Shown one piece after another: positions 35,074 to 45,025 of a stretch of DNA of 64,000 nucleotides. The stretch is from Clostridiales bacterium (GTDB lineage Bacteria; Acidobacteriota; Aminicenantia; Aminicenantales; UBA8522). The stretch's first letter is position 1. Each line of letters begins with the position of its first letter. The stretch spans positions 158,264-222,263 of the forward strand of contig JARYMI010000002.1 in assembly GCA_029907205.1 (NCBI GenBank). Direction: 5' to 3'. Position numbers and translations under genes: made by a program. The notes beneath the pieces were generated by a model. The model was not told where the DNA came from and searched no databases. It saw only the letters and a program-made list of their open reading frames with translations.

Positions 35074-37710
35074 TCAGATCTTCTTTTCTATCAGAGAATA
35101 GCTTTTTTCCAGGGCCATGTCCAGCTGCTCGGGTTTCTTCCCTCCCGCTTGAGCGAAATCGGGCCGGCCGCCTCCTCCGCCGCCGATAAGCGGAGCGATA
35201 TCCTGAATCAGCTCGTCAGCCTTGAGGCGGTGAGTCAGGTCTTTCGTCACGCCGATGACGAGAAAGACCCTGCCGTCAGAGGATGTCCCGAGGACAACGA
35301 CGCCCGATCCGATCCTCTGCTTGAGGGAATCGGCAAGGCTGCGGAGCTCCTCAACACTTACCCCATCGAAGCGCTGAGCCAGGACATTGATTCCCTTGAT
35401 TTTTCTGATTCTCTCCTCGCCCTCTTGTGTTTTAAGGAGAGCAAGTTTCTGGCGCAAAGCCTTATTTTCCTTCTCAGCTTCCTCCAACAAGGCTTTCATT
35501 TTTTCAAGATGATGGAGGGTGTCCTTACGGGAGCTATTCAAGAAAGCCGCGATGTCCGTCAGGATGTCCTCCGTTTCCTGGACATAACGCAGGGCCCCCT
35601 GGCCGGTCACCGCCTCGATCCGGCGCATCCCGGCCGCGACGCCGGATTCCCCGACGATCTTGAAAAACCCGATTTCTCCCGTGGAATGGACGTGAACTCC
35701 GCCGCATAATTCCTTGCTAAAATCTTTAACCTCGACCAGACGGACTTTCTCTCCGTACTTCTCTTCGAAAATGGCCACAGCTCCTTCTTTGAGGCCTTCT
35801 TCAAGCGTTGTCAGCTTTGTCTTGACGGGCAGATTGTCCCTTATTTTCTGGTTGACGAGGTCCTCGATTTCTCGAATCTCCTGCTCTGAAAGGCCGGAAA
35901 AATGAGTGAAATCGAACCTCAGCCGGTCGGCCGTAACGAGCGAGCCGGCCTGCTTAACGTGGTCGCCAAGGACACGGCGCAGGGCGGCATGAAGAAGATG
36001 AGTGGCGGTGTGGTTGTTGCTGATGGCCCGGCGCCGAAGGCTGTCCACCGTTGCTTCGACCTTTTCTCCGATGTGGAGCACGCCCTGGACGGCCTGCACG
36101 TGGTGAGCAATGACGTCAGGAGTCGGAAAAAAGGCACCTTCCACTACACCTGAGAAACGGGCGTTGCGGAGCCAGCCGGAATCGCCGACCTGGCCGCCCG
36201 CCTCGGCATAGAACGGCGTGACCCCGAGAACGACCTGTCCCTTTTCTCCCTGCTTGAGGTCATCAACTGAAGCACCGTCCTTGATGATCGCCAGGACTTC
36301 GGCCTCTTCGATTTTCTCCGCCTCATACCCTTTATAAACTGTTCGTAGTTTTTTCAGCCTTCCGTAAGTCTTCCGCTCTCCCAGCTCAGCATCCCCCTTC
36401 CAGGCAGAACGAGCCCTTTCTTTTTGCGAGGCCAGTTCTTTTTGAAAACCCGCCTCATCCACATCCAAGCCTGATTCCTGAGCGAGCTCCCAGGAGAGGT
36501 CAAGCGGGAATCCGAATGTGTCATAGAGCTTGAACAGCTCCTCCCCTTTCAGGTCCTGACGTCCAGATTTTTTGGCCTCTTCGACAAACTGATAAAAATA
36601 ACGGAGGCCTGAGGAAAGAGTCAGAGAAAACCGTTCCTCCTCGGCAAGGCAGACGCGCGAGATGAAAGCCATCGACGATAAAAGCTCCGGGTAAGCATCT
36701 TTCATGATATCGGCGACGCTGCTCACGAGATGATGAAGAAACGGCCTCTCCAGCCCCAGGTAATTGCCATGGCGAAAGGCCCGTCTAATGAGCCGGCGGA
36801 GGACGTACCCGCGTCCTTCGTTGGCGGGCATGATGCCATCGCCGATTAAGAAAGCAATGGCCCGCACGTGATCCGCGATGATCCTGACGGAAACATCTCC
36901 CCGGTCAAGCGCGGGGTACTCTCGTTGCGTCAGTTCGCATATTTTTTTGATCAACGGCCTGAATAGGTCAGTGTCAAAGTTGCTCGTCTTCCGTTCGAGG
37001 GCGGCCGCTGTCCTCTCCAGTCCCATGCCCGTGTCGATCGACGGAGATGGCAACAGATGGAGCGTGCCGCGCTCATCTTGAAAATATTCCATGAAGACCA
37101 GATTCCAAAGCTCGATAAACCGGTCGCTGCCTTTTCCGATCAGGACGCCCGGCTCACCCTGTTCATAACCAGGGTCAATATCATAGTGAATCTCCGAGCA
37201 CGGACCGCAGGGGCCAGTCTCCCCCATTGCCCAGAAATTGTCCTTTTTGCCGAAACGAAAGATTCTCTCCGGGCGCAGCCCGATGCCTTCATTCCAGAAC
37301 CGGTAGGCCTCCTCATCTTCCTCATAGACAGTGGCGTAAAGACGCTCCTCATCCAACCCGAAAATTTCCGTTACGAGCTCCCAGGCAAACTCGATGGCCT
37401 CTCTTTTGAAATAATCCCCGAAGGAAAAATTGCCTAACATCTCGAAAAAGGTGTGATGCTTGTTCGTCCTCCCCACCTGTTCCAGGTCATTGTGCTTGCC
37501 CGAGACACGCAGGCACTTCTGAACCGAGGCTGCTCTCTTGTAGCTTCGTTTTTCCAGGCCGAGGAAGACGTTCTTGAACTGGTTCATGCCAGCGTTCGTG
37601 AACAGAATCGTCGGGTCATCCTTGGGAAGCAAGGAGGAACTGGCCACGATCTTATGGTTCTTCTCGGAGAAGAAGCCGAGGAAAGCTTCCCTGATCTCCT
37701 GGGCTTTCAT
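35074..37710 (-). CDS. alaS: Alanine--tRNA ligase
   Basis: Class II synthetase (878 aa) charging tRNA-Ala. Order: catalytic domain (motif 1 around KNHKIVASSSLLPKDDPTILFTNAGMNQFK), tRNA-recognition helices, and an editing domain with zinc/hydrolysis motifs HTATHLLHAALR and CGGVHVHSTGEIG. A coiled coil (~720-770) and a C-terminal DHHA1 domain with the Gly-rich IGGGGGGRPDFAQAGG follow. Full length and intact. It ends the pilT-like transcript: its ATG overlaps the stop of the upstream ATPase gene (ATGA). Confidence 0.97.
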   Translation of the reverse strand: MKAQEIREAFLGFFSEKNHKIVASSSLLPKDDPTILFTNAGMNQFKNVFLGLEKRSYKRAASVQKCLRVSGKHNDLEQVGRTNKHHTFFEMLGNFSFGDYFKREAIEFAWELVTEIFGLDEERLYATVYEEDEEAYRFWNEGIGLRPERIFRFGKKDNFWAMGETGPCGPCSEIHYDIDPGYEQGEPGVLIGKGSDRFIELWNLVFMEYFQDERGTLHLLPSPSIDTGMGLERTAAALERKTSNFDTDLFRPLIKKICELTQREYPALDRGDVSVRIIADHVRAIAFLIGDGIMPANEGRGYVLRRLIRRAFRHGNYLGLERPFLHHLVSSVADIMKDAYPELLSSMAFISRVCLAEEERFSLTLSSGLRYFYQFVEEAKKSGRQDLKGEELFKLYDTFGFPLDLSWELAQESGLDVDEAGFQKELASQKERARSAWKGDAELGERKTYGRLKKLRTVYKGYEAEKIEEAEVLAIIKDGASVDDLKQGEKGQVVLGVTPFYAEAGGQVGDSGWLRNARFSGVVEGAFFPTPDVIAHHVQAVQGVLHIGEKVEATVDSLRRRAISNNHTATHLLHAALRRVLGDHVKQAGSLVTADRLRFDFTHFSGLSEQEIREIEDLVNQKIRDNLPVKTKLTTLEEGLKEGAVAIFEEKYGEKVRLVEVKDFSKELCGGVHVHSTGEIGFFKIVGESGVAAGMRRIEAVTGQGALRYVQETEDILTDIAAFLNSSRKDTLHHLEKMKALLEEAEKENKALRQKLALLKTQEGEERIRKIKGINVLAQRFDGVSVEELRSLADSLKQRIGSGVVVLGTSSDGRVFLVIGVTKDLTHRLKADELIQDIAPLIGGGGGGRPDFAQAGGKKPEQLDMALEKSYSLIEKKI

Positions 37711-38867
37711 GACATGTCTTCTTCTGGTTTCTCCGCCTCTTCTCTCTCCACTTTGCTCATCCGCTGCTCCATCTCTTCAAGAGCCAGGTCAAGGGTGGAC
37801 TGAACGCCCATGACCCGGAGCTTGAAATTGTCCGGGTTGCTGGAGTACCGCAACCCTTGCTCAAAGGAGATGTAGCCGTCTCGATAAAGCTGGAAAATGG
37901 ACTGGTCAAAAGTCTGCATTCCGTATTGGGAGACGCCGGCGGCGATGGCATCCCGGATGAGACCGGTCTTTTCCTTTTCCTGGATGCAATCCTGAATATA
38001 GGGGGTGCTAATCATGACTTCAACGGCCGGCACGCGCCCCTGGCCGTCCATCCGAGGAATCAGCCGCTGCGAAATAACCGCTTTAAGGAGGCTGCTGAGC
38101 TGCAGGCGGACCTGTCTTTGATGATGGGGAGCGAAGACGGAGATGATGCGGTTGATGCTCTCTGGTGCGTCCAGCGTATGGAGGGTGCTGAAGACAAGAT
38201 GACCTGTCTCAGCCGCCAAAATGGCTGTCTCAATCGTGTCCAGGTCTCTCATTTCTCCGACGAGGATGACATCAGGGTCTTCGCGCAGAGTCGCCCTCAG
38301 ACCGCGGCCAAAGCTGGCGACGTCCATGCCCACCTCCCTCTGACTGACTGTGCTTTTTTTATCCTTGTGGAGATATTCAATCGGGTCTTCGATGGTGATG
38401 ATGTTCTCGCGGCGGTTCGCGTTGATATAATCAATCATGGCCGCGAGAGTCGTTGTCTTGCCGCTGCCTGTCGTTCCAGTGACCAGGACCATGCCTCTCT
38501 GCAACAAGGAAATCTTCTCCAATACCTCAGGAAGAAGAAGCTGTCGGATCGTTTTCACTTCAAGCGGAATAATTCTGAGGGCGATGGCCAGGGAGCCCCG
38601 CTGATGAAAAATGCTTCCCCGGAACCGGCCGAACCCGGGCAGGCTGTAAGCCAGGTCAAGGTCAAAGTCTTCCTTGAGCCTGGCTTTCTGGTAATCAGTC
38701 ATGAGCTGATCGCCAAGTTCCTGGGTGTCTTTAGAGGTCAGCCGGGGAAACCCGGTTAAAGGGATGAGCGTTCCATGCACCCGGATGATGGGGTGATTTC
38801 CGGCCTTGAGATGAAGGTCAGAGGCATCCCTCTCGATAGCGACTTTCAATAATTCGTCGATTTCCAT
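37707..38867 (-). CDS. PilT/PilU-type twitching motility ATPase
   Basis: Hexameric retraction ATPase of type IV pili (386 aa). N-terminal PAS-like domain, then Walker A TGTTGSGKTTTLAA, Asp box TIEDPIEYLH, Walker B region DVILVGEMRDLDTIETAILAAETGHLVFSTLHT (His box at the end). The C-terminal part (GMQTFDQSIFQLYRDGYISFEQGLRYSSNP) leans towards PilU-like members, followed by a charged tail of ~25 residues. No other pilus gene is nearby. The stop overlaps alaS, suggesting a housekeeping transcript. Confidence 0.93.
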   Translation of the reverse strand: MEIDELLKVAIERDASDLHLKAGNHPIIRVHGTLIPLTGFPRLTSKDTQELGDQLMTDYQKARLKEDFDLDLAYSLPGFGRFRGSIFHQRGSLAIALRIIPLEVKTIRQLLLPEVLEKISLLQRGMVLVTGTTGSGKTTTLAAMIDYINANRRENIITIEDPIEYLHKDKKSTVSQREVGMDVASFGRGLRATLREDPDVILVGEMRDLDTIETAILAAETGHLVFSTLHTLDAPESINRIISVFAPHHQRQVRLQLSSLLKAVISQRLIPRMDGQGRVPAVEVMISTPYIQDCIQEKEKTGLIRDAIAAGVSQYGMQTFDQSIFQLYRDGYISFEQGLRYSSNPDNFKLRVMGVQSTLDLALEEMEQRMSKVEREEAEKPEEDMS

Positions 38868-38879
38868 GCTCCACCTCTT

Positions 38880-39803
38880 TTAGATATAGGTTAGCCAACC
38901 ATATGTATCGACTTTTTCTCCGTTTATGTAAGCAAAAAACGCTTCCTGCAGTTTTTTGACCACAGGGCCGCGCTCACCCTTTCCTATCGTGATTTTGTCG
39001 ACCGACCGTATGGGCGTGATCTCGGCGGCTGACCCGGTAAAAAAGACCTCATCGGAAATATAGAGCATTTCTCGAGGTACCGTTTCCTCGATAAGCCGAA
39101 TCCCCAACTCTTTAAGCAACGTGATGACAGAATCCCTGGTGATGCCGGGGAGGATAGAAGATGAAAGAGGGGGAGTATAAACGGTCCCGTTGTGCACAAG
39201 GAAAATATTCTCGCCGCTGCCTTCGCTGATATGGCCGCGAATATTGAGGGCAATTCCCTCAGCGTAACCTTCTAAGATCGCTTCCATCTTGATGAGCTGG
39301 GAATTCATATAGTTGGCGCCAGACTTGGCCAGGGCAGGAAAGGTGTTGGGAGCCATACGCCACCAAGAAGAGACCCTGACATCCACGCCGTTTTCCAGGG
39401 CCTCATCGCCGAGGTATTTGCCCCAGTTCCAGACCAAAATGGCGCAATCAACAGGGTTAGGAAAAGGGTCAACGCCCAAAGAATGGTAACCTCTGTAGAT
39501 GATAGGCCGGACATAGCAGGATTTGAACTGGTTGGCTTTAATCGTCTCGATGACGGCCTGGCTGAATTCCTCCATGGAGTAAGGAACTTCCATCCGGTAC
39601 ATCTTGCACGAATTATAAAGCCGCTTGATATGGGCGTCGAGGCGGAAAACGGCTGTCCCCTTTGGAGTGTCGTAGGCCCGAAAGCCTTCGAACAGAGAGC
39701 TCCCGTAATGGATCACGTGAGAGGCGATATGGATTCTTGCATCGTTCCAGGGAACCAGTCGCCCATTCATCCAGACTTTGGCGTTCTCGTCAAAAGGGCT
39801 CAT
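38880..39803 (-). CDS. ilvE: Branched-chain amino acid aminotransferase
   Basis: Class IV PLP aminotransferase (307 aa) making or degrading Leu, Ile and Val with 2-oxoglutarate/glutamate. Signatures: VIHYGSSLFEGFRAYDT, YVRPIIYRGYHSLGVDP, the PLP-lysine segment NYMNSQLIKMEA, and RGHISEGSGENIFLV. Length is standard. AAAAGGAG precedes the ATG. Twelve bases separate it from the pilT-like gene. A promoter with an internal palindrome lies ~75 bases upstream, implying specific regulation. Confidence 0.93.
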   Translation of the reverse strand: MSPFDENAKVWMNGRLVPWNDARIHIASHVIHYGSSLFEGFRAYDTPKGTAVFRLDAHIKRLYNSCKMYRMEVPYSMEEFSQAVIETIKANQFKSCYVRPIIYRGYHSLGVDPFPNPVDCAILVWNWGKYLGDEALENGVDVRVSSWWRMAPNTFPALAKSGANYMNSQLIKMEAILEGYAEGIALNIRGHISEGSGENIFLVHNGTVYTPPLSSSILPGITRDSVITLLKELGIRLIEETVPREMLYISDEVFFTGSAAEITPIRSVDKITIGKGERGPVVKKLQEAFFAYINGEKVDTYGWLTYI

Positions 39804-39874
39804 TCATGACTCCTTTTAGTCGATAACGGCAACCTGATGATGATTCCTCTGAGAAAAAACGATATACCCTTTTA

Positions 39875-39904
39875 ATGTTATCGTAATTGAGATCTCAAAG
39901 TCAA
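39875..39904 (-). promoter_or_regulatory. ilvE promoter with palindrome in the spacer
   Basis: Minus strand: TTGACT (39899-39904), 18-base spacer, TAACAT (39875-39880). The perfect 12-base palindrome TTGAGATCTCAA (39887-39898) abuts the -35 box inside the spacer, a typical repressor position. Confidence 0.5.
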
Positions 39905-39918
39905 ACTTGCAGCCGCCG

Positions 39919-40857
39919 TCAGACGGTCTCCCCGCAGTGAGGGCAGTGCCGCGTCCTGATCGGGAGGGGACGGCGGCAATTCCAACATTGTTCGGACCTC
40001 ACCTGGTCCCTGGCCCTAATCCGGCTCAGCATCTCTTCGACGTCCGATTCATGCTCCTTTTTTCCTTTGAGACTTGAGATGGCGCGGATGAGTTCGGAAG
40101 GCTTCTGGTAGCGCTCCTCGGCCTTCGAAGCCAGGCATTTCATGATGATTTCGTCGATTTCCCGGGAAATTCTTGTGTTCCTCAGTCGCGGCGGCGTGAC
40201 CTTGCCCTGCTGGGCCTTTTCCAGTATTTTAAACGGGTCTGGGTCGAAAATCGGCGGCCGTCCAACGATCATTTCGTAAAAAATGCAGCCCAACGAGTAG
40301 ATATCGGACTGATAGCTGGCTCTGCCAAGAAATTGTTCCGGGGCCATATAGGGAGGGCTGCCGATCCTTGTTGAAGCATAGGGAACGTTGCTGAGCCAGG
40401 CCGATGTCCCGAAATCGGTTATCTTAGCTGTCCCGTCCTCGGAAATGATGACGTTGGACGGCCGGAGGTCCCGATGGATGATCTTGTTCTTATGAGCATG
40501 GTCAACGCCGTGGGCGACTTGCTTGATGTAATCGACAGCCCGTTCGGGCTCCAGGATTTTCTCTTTATCCAGGATCTTTTCCAGTGTCCTTCCCTTGACA
40601 TATTCCATGACCATGAAAAAAACCTTGCTTTCTTTTTCAGCCGCAATCATGCGGACGATGTTGGGATGGTTGAGGGCAGCCTGAAGCCGCGGTTCCTTCA
40701 AGAGTTTGTAAAGCTCGGCTGACTGCTTGTGGGGAACCTTGATGGCGACTTTTATATCGAGCCATGTGTCCTTGGCCAAATAGACAGAGCCAAAACCGCC
40801 GCTCCCGAGAGAGCGGATGATCTCATACTTCCCGACTTTCTGGCCCTGGAGAAACAT
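39919..40857 (-). CDS. Soluble Ser/Thr protein kinase with C-terminal zinc ribbon
   Basis: Hanks-type kinase (312 aa): Gly loop LGSGGFGSVY, Lys40 (VAIK), catalytic loop HRDLRPSN (Asp130; Arg where Lys is usual in Ser/Thr kinases), DFG Asp148, and GSPPYMAPEQ activation segment. No membrane span. The C-terminal ~30 residues form a zinc ribbon (CWNC...CPHCG). The ATG at 40857 immediately follows the rsmE stop (TGAGATG), so it is translationally coupled to dnaJ-rsmE. Role unknown; the context suggests stress or translation control. Confidence 0.88.
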   Translation of the reverse strand: MFLQGQKVGKYEIIRSLGSGGFGSVYLAKDTWLDIKVAIKVPHKQSAELYKLLKEPRLQAALNHPNIVRMIAAEKESKVFFMVMEYVKGRTLEKILDKEKILEPERAVDYIKQVAHGVDHAHKNKIIHRDLRPSNVIISEDGTAKITDFGTSAWLSNVPYASTRIGSPPYMAPEQFLGRASYQSDIYSLGCIFYEMIVGRPPIFDPDPFKILEKAQQGKVTPPRLRNTRISREIDEIIMKCLASKAEERYQKPSELIRAISSLKGKKEHESDVEEMLSRIRARDQVRSEQCWNCRRPLPIRTRHCPHCGETV

Positions 40858-40858
40858 C

Positions 40859-41602
40859 TCAAACGTTCCAAAAATGGGCAATAAGAGATAAGGCTGCCAA
40901 AGCCGCTGTCTCGGATCTCAGGACTTGATTTCCAAGGCTCATAGGCTCAAACCCATGGTCAATTGCTTGCTTCTCTTCTGCGTCTGTCCAGCCTCCTTCG
41001 GGTCCGACCAGGATAGTCACTGCCGGAAGGTCGGACAGCCCCTGGCTCATGGGCCCTTCGGTGATAATCTCCCGAAGGAGCCTTCCTCGGGCTTCGACCA
41101 GAAAGAGTTTCCTTTCTGCCTGTACACTTTGAAGAAACGAGAGAAAAGGCTGGGAACGGAGGACCAACGGGACAGACGTTCGTCGGGCCTGTTTGGCGGC
41201 TTCGCTGGCAATCCTCTGCCACCTTGCCACCTTTTTCTCTTCCTCTCTTAGCTTGACAATCGAGCGGGAAGCAAGAATGGGAATGAAACAAGCGATTCCC
41301 AGCTCAGTGGCCTTCTGGATTAGAAAATCCATTTTTTTGGATTTTATAACAGCCTGAGCCAGCGAAATCCGAATTTTTGTTCCCTTTTCCTCTTCTCTTT
41401 CAAGAATAAAGAGCTTGGTTTTCTCTCGCTCAAGCTCTCTGACCTCAGCCAGGAATCGGCTTCCTTTCTCATCGATAAGCCAGACTCTCTTGCCCGGCCT
41501 CGCCCGCAGAACCCTACTTAAATGATAATGCTCTCCCCCCTCGAGAAAGGCATACGGAAATCGCAGGTTTTTCTGTTTTACCAAGAAATGGGTCGACGTC
41601 AA
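40859..41602 (-). CDS. rsmE: 16S rRNA m3U1498 methyltransferase RsmE
   Basis: SPOUT-fold methyltransferase (247 aa) methylating U1498 of 16S rRNA in the assembled 30S subunit. N-terminal PUA-like domain (HYHLSRVLRARPGKRVWLID). The SAM knot contains LVGPEGGWTDAEEKQA and LGNQVLRSETAALAAL, the diagnostic C-terminal pair. Eight bases after dnaJ; dnaJ-rsmE adjacency is common in bacteria. Full length. Confidence 0.94.
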   Translation of the reverse strand: MTSTHFLVKQKNLRFPYAFLEGGEHYHLSRVLRARPGKRVWLIDEKGSRFLAEVRELEREKTKLFILEREEEKGTKIRISLAQAVIKSKKMDFLIQKATELGIACFIPILASRSIVKLREEEKKVARWQRIASEAAKQARRTSVPLVLRSQPFLSFLQSVQAERKLFLVEARGRLLREIITEGPMSQGLSDLPAVTILVGPEGGWTDAEEKQAIDHGFEPMSLGNQVLRSETAALAALSLIAHFWNV

Positions 41603-41610
41603 TCGTTTCT

Positions 41611-42741
41611 CTAATGAATGATATTCCTGAACTTTTTAAGGAGGCTTTTGTCCGCTTCATCCAGGTTCTCGCCTCTGAGTTCTGCGAATTTTTTCAGCAG
41701 CTCTTTCTGTTCGTTAGTTAACTTTACCGGCGTCTTGACGAGAATTTTCACATAAAGGTCTCCCCTTCTGTTGCTCTGGATGTCTTTGATTCCCCGGCCT
41801 TTCAGTTTCAACACCTCACCAGACTGAATGCCCGGCGGGATGCTGAGCTTAAGAGAATCACCATCAAGCTGAGGAATCTCCAATGAAGACCCAAGAGCCG
41901 CCTGGGAAAATGAAATCGGAATATCACAAAGAAGATCGTCTCCCTCGCGCTCGAAGAAATGATGCTTGGCCACCCGGATGACAACATAGAGGTCGCCCCG
42001 GGCCGATTCTGTGTCGCCAGGCTCGCCTTCCCCCTCCAGCCTTAACCTGTTGCCGTTGTCAACACCCGCTGGGATCCTGATTTTGAGAGTTTTTTTCTGT
42101 CTGATTTTCCCTGACCCACGGCACTCCCCGCAGGGGGATGAAATCACTTCGCCCGAGCCATCGCAATGCGAACAAGTCCGAGAGATGGTGAAAAATCCCT
42201 GCTGATAGCGGAGCTGCCCTCTCCCCTGGCAGGTCGGACAAGAAGCCTTTCTGGTTCCAGGTTGGACTCCTGATCCCCGACAAAGGGGGCACGGCTCCGC
42301 CCTGTTGAGACTGATCTCTTTCTCGACTCCAGCGGCTGCTTCCTCGAGAGTGACCTCGAGCTCGAGCGCCAGGTCCCGTCCTTTCTGGGGATAGGGCCTT
42401 CTCCGTCTCGATCGCGTTCCGAAGATATCTCCCAACCCGAAAAAGCTGCCAAGAATATCCTCAAAATCCTCAAAAATTGAGGCATCAAAGCCATGGAAAC
42501 CGGTGAAGCCCTCTCCCCGAAGGCCTTCCAGGCCAAAGCGGTCGTAGGTGGACCGCTTGCTGGGATCGCCAAGGACGCTGTAAGCCTCCGCAGCTTCCTT
42601 AAACAGTTCCTCCGCCTCTCTTTTGCCGGGGTTCCTGTCAGGATGGTATTTCAACGCAAGCTGGCGATAGACTCGCTTGATCTCCTCCTGCGAAGCGTTC
42701 CTGGGCACCCCTAAGATTTCATAGTAGTCTTTCTTAGCCAT
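41611..42741 (-). CDS. dnaJ: Chaperone DnaJ
   Basis: Type I Hsp40 (376 aa) that delivers substrates to DnaK and stimulates its ATPase. J domain with HPD (KYHPDRNPG), a Gly/Phe-rich stretch ([15 protein letters not shown]), four CxxCxGxG zinc repeats ([32 protein letters not shown]) and C-terminal beta domains. Six bases after the dnaK stop with AAAG as ribosome site. All classical DnaJ parts are intact, in contrast to the shortened DnaK. Confidence 0.96.
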   Translation of the reverse strand: MAKKDYYEILGVPRNASQEEIKRVYRQLALKYHPDRNPGKREAEELFKEAAEAYSVLGDPSKRSTYDRFGLEGLRGEGFTGFHGFDASIFEDFEDILGSFFGLGDIFGTRSRRRRPYPQKGRDLALELEVTLEEAAAGVEKEISLNRAEPCPLCRGSGVQPGTRKASCPTCQGRGQLRYQQGFFTISRTCSHCDGSGEVISSPCGECRGSGKIRQKKTLKIRIPAGVDNGNRLRLEGEGEPGDTESARGDLYVVIRVAKHHFFEREGDDLLCDIPISFSQAALGSSLEIPQLDGDSLKLSIPPGIQSGEVLKLKGRGIKDIQSNRRGDLYVKILVKTPVKLTNEQKELLKKFAELRGENLDEADKSLLKKFRNIIH

Positions 42742-42747
42742 CTTTCT

Positions 42748-44316
42748 TTAAAAGCTTTGTGGTTGAGATCGATGCTTCTTGATAATGGCCTCAAGTTCTC
42801 CTGCCGTGAGACCGGAAGAGGGATGGATTCGGATTTCCTGGTTCAATCCCGTCATCACGTCCCGGGCGGATACTTTCAGAATCCCGTCGGCATCAATCTC
42901 AAAGGTCACATCAATCTGGGGAACGCCCGCCGGTGCGGGCTGGATTCCAATCAGGTCAAACCGGGCTAAAGATTTATTCCGTGAAGCCTGACGGTTTTCT
43001 CCTTGGAGAACATGGATTGTCACTCTAATCTGATTGCCTTCGACAGTCGTAAACGGCATCGTTTTTTTTGTGGGGATTGTGGTATTTCTTTCGATAATCT
43101 GTTGATACGTGTCGTTTTCCGTCTCGATACCCAAAGAATGGGACGTGACATCCAGCAACACCACGAGCTCGGCCCTCTTGTTTTTCAGGATAGCTGACTG
43201 GATGGCCGCACCCATGGCCACGATTTCATCGGGATTGATGTCCTCACGCGGTTTCGTCCTAAAAAAATCAGTGATCTTCTTGCGGACGAGCGGCATGCGC
43301 GTTTGTCCACCCACCAGGATTATTTCCTGGATATCTTCGGGTTCAAGGCGGCTATCTGCTAAAGCCTGTTCGATCAGCGGGATGGTTTTCTGGACAAGGT
43401 CGCCGGTCAGCTCTTCGAGCATCTTCCGCGTGAGCCTTTTATTGATGTGTCTCGACCCGGCTGATGTCGAGCAGATGAAGGGCAGGTTGATCTCGCTTTC
43501 ATAAGTGAAGGAAAGTTCACGTTTGGCCCTTTCCGCTGCCTCCTTAATCCTCTGGAGCGCCAGCTTGTCTTGAAACAGGTCTATCTTGTGCTCTTTCTTA
43601 AAGTCTTCAACCAACCAGGCGACGATGCGGTTGTCGAAGTCCTCTCCTCCAAGGTAAGAATTTCCGTTTGTTGCCAGGACCTGAAAAACCGTATCTTGAA
43701 TCTCGAGGATGGTGATATCGAAAGTTCCCCCGCCAAGGTCAAACACCGCCACCTTGGCGTTTTTCTTCGCTTCCAGGCCGTAGGCCAGACTGGCCGCCGT
43801 GGGCTCGTTGATCACCCTGAGGACCTCAAGACCGGCGATCTTGGCCGCATCTTTTGTGGCCTGCCTCTGATGATCGTTAAAATGGGCCGGGACTGTGATC
43901 ACAGCTGCCTGGATGGATTCCCCAAGAAATGATTCAGCGCACATCTTGAGGTAAGACAGGATCATGCCGGAAATTTCTTGGGGGCTGATTTCGGCGGAGT
44001 CAACGACCACACGGACATCCCCGTTGGGGGCTTCAACAAGCTGGTAGGGCAATTTTTGCCGCGCTTCAGCAACCTCTGGAGAATTGAACTTTCTCCCGAT
44101 CAGCCTCTTGACGGCAACGACGGTCTTATCTGGGTTGGTGATGGCCTGCCTTAGAGCCAGATTCCCCACCAGTCTCTCCCCAGCCGATGTGAAGCTCACC
44201 ACTGACGGCGTCGTCGCCTGACCCTCAAGGTTTGGGATGACTTTCGGCCGGTTTCCTTCGAGATAAGCCACGCAGGAAAAAGTTGTCCCCAAATCAATCC
44301 CAATAACTTTGCTCAT
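42748..44316 (-). CDS. dnaK: Hsp70 chaperone DnaK lacking the helical lid
   Basis: Hsp70 of 522 aa. The ATPase domain is complete ([14 protein letters not shown], phosphate-2 [20 protein letters not shown]). The interdomain linker is VVLLDV, and the beta substrate-binding domain runs to [15 protein letters not shown]. It stops about 20 residues into the first lid helix, whereas typical DnaK is ~610-640 aa. The stop is followed at once by the dnaJ ribosome site and ATG, so the end is real, not a frameshift visible here. Peptide binding without a lid should be weaker or faster. It overlaps grpE by four bases. Confidence 0.93.
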   Translation of the reverse strand: MSKVIGIDLGTTFSCVAYLEGNRPKVIPNLEGQATTPSVVSFTSAGERLVGNLALRQAITNPDKTVVAVKRLIGRKFNSPEVAEARQKLPYQLVEAPNGDVRVVVDSAEISPQEISGMILSYLKMCAESFLGESIQAAVITVPAHFNDHQRQATKDAAKIAGLEVLRVINEPTAASLAYGLEAKKNAKVAVFDLGGGTFDITILEIQDTVFQVLATNGNSYLGGEDFDNRIVAWLVEDFKKEHKIDLFQDKLALQRIKEAAERAKRELSFTYESEINLPFICSTSAGSRHINKRLTRKMLEELTGDLVQKTIPLIEQALADSRLEPEDIQEIILVGGQTRMPLVRKKITDFFRTKPREDINPDEIVAMGAAIQSAILKNKRAELVVLLDVTSHSLGIETENDTYQQIIERNTTIPTKKTMPFTTVEGNQIRVTIHVLQGENRQASRNKSLARFDLIGIQPAPAGVPQIDVTFEIDADGILKVSARDVMTGLNQEIRIHPSSGLTAGELEAIIKKHRSQPQSF

Positions 44317-45011
44317 GGCGTGTCCTTTTTCTTCGGGACGAGGACTTTGACCAAAGAGGGACGCAGAAGCCGGCCGTGAAGCCGGTACCCCCGCTGGAGT
44401 TCTTCAGCCACTTCAGGCTCCTCAACCTCATCCGATTCCTCGGTCAGGACGGCCTGGTGCAGGTTGGGGTCAAATTTTTTGTTATCAATCACGATCGGGG
44501 CAACCCCATTTTTCATCAACAAATCAAGGAACATCCGGTAGATCATCTCCACGCCCTCCTGAAAACTTCTTCCGTCTGTCTGATCCCGGCTCTTCAGGGC
44601 GCGTTCAAAATTATCCAGGACGACGAGAAGCTCCCGAAGAAGCTCAGCCAGAGCATAATTCCGGAATTCTACTTTTTCACGATCCGCGCGCTTGCGCAGG
44701 TTCTCCATCTCGGCAAGCGCTCTGAGGTACTTATCTTTGAATTCCTCGATGTCCTTCTTTAAAGATTTGATGTCAGCATCCTTTTTCCTAAGCTTAGACT
44801 TTAAGCTTCTGCTCTCTTCCAAATGAGCTTCAGCGGGCTTCGGACCGGTTTTCTGCTCTGATCGATCACTTTCCTTGACCGACTCAAATTCGATTTCATC
44901 GGCGTCTTCGCCAATGTTCTGAGGCTCTTCTGGATGGCCTGTCTCCTCCTTTTTACGGGAGCTCAGGGAGGTCTTGCCCTCCCCTTTTTCCTCAGTCTCT
45001 TCCTTGGTCAT
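44313..45011 (-). CDS. grpE: Nucleotide exchange factor GrpE
   Basis: Homodimeric exchange factor (232 aa) for DnaK. A charged, low-complexity N-terminus (~75 residues) leads into a long coiled coil (LRKKDADIKSLKKDIEEFKDKY). The conserved head follows: ALAEMENLRKRADREK, FERALKSRDQTDG, EGVEMIYRMFLDLLMKNGV and the beta wing YRLHGRLLRPSLVKV. Normal length. Located 14 bases after hrcA and overlapping dnaK. Confidence 0.95.
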   Translation of the reverse strand: MTKEETEEKGEGKTSLSSRKKEETGHPEEPQNIGEDADEIEFESVKESDRSEQKTGPKPAEAHLEESRSLKSKLRKKDADIKSLKKDIEEFKDKYLRALAEMENLRKRADREKVEFRNYALAELLRELLVVLDNFERALKSRDQTDGRSFQEGVEMIYRMFLDLLMKNGVAPIVIDNKKFDPNLHQAVLTEESDEVEEPEVAEELQRGYRLHGRLLRPSLVKVLVPKKKDTP

Positions 45012-45025
45012 TTTTTCCTCTCTGC

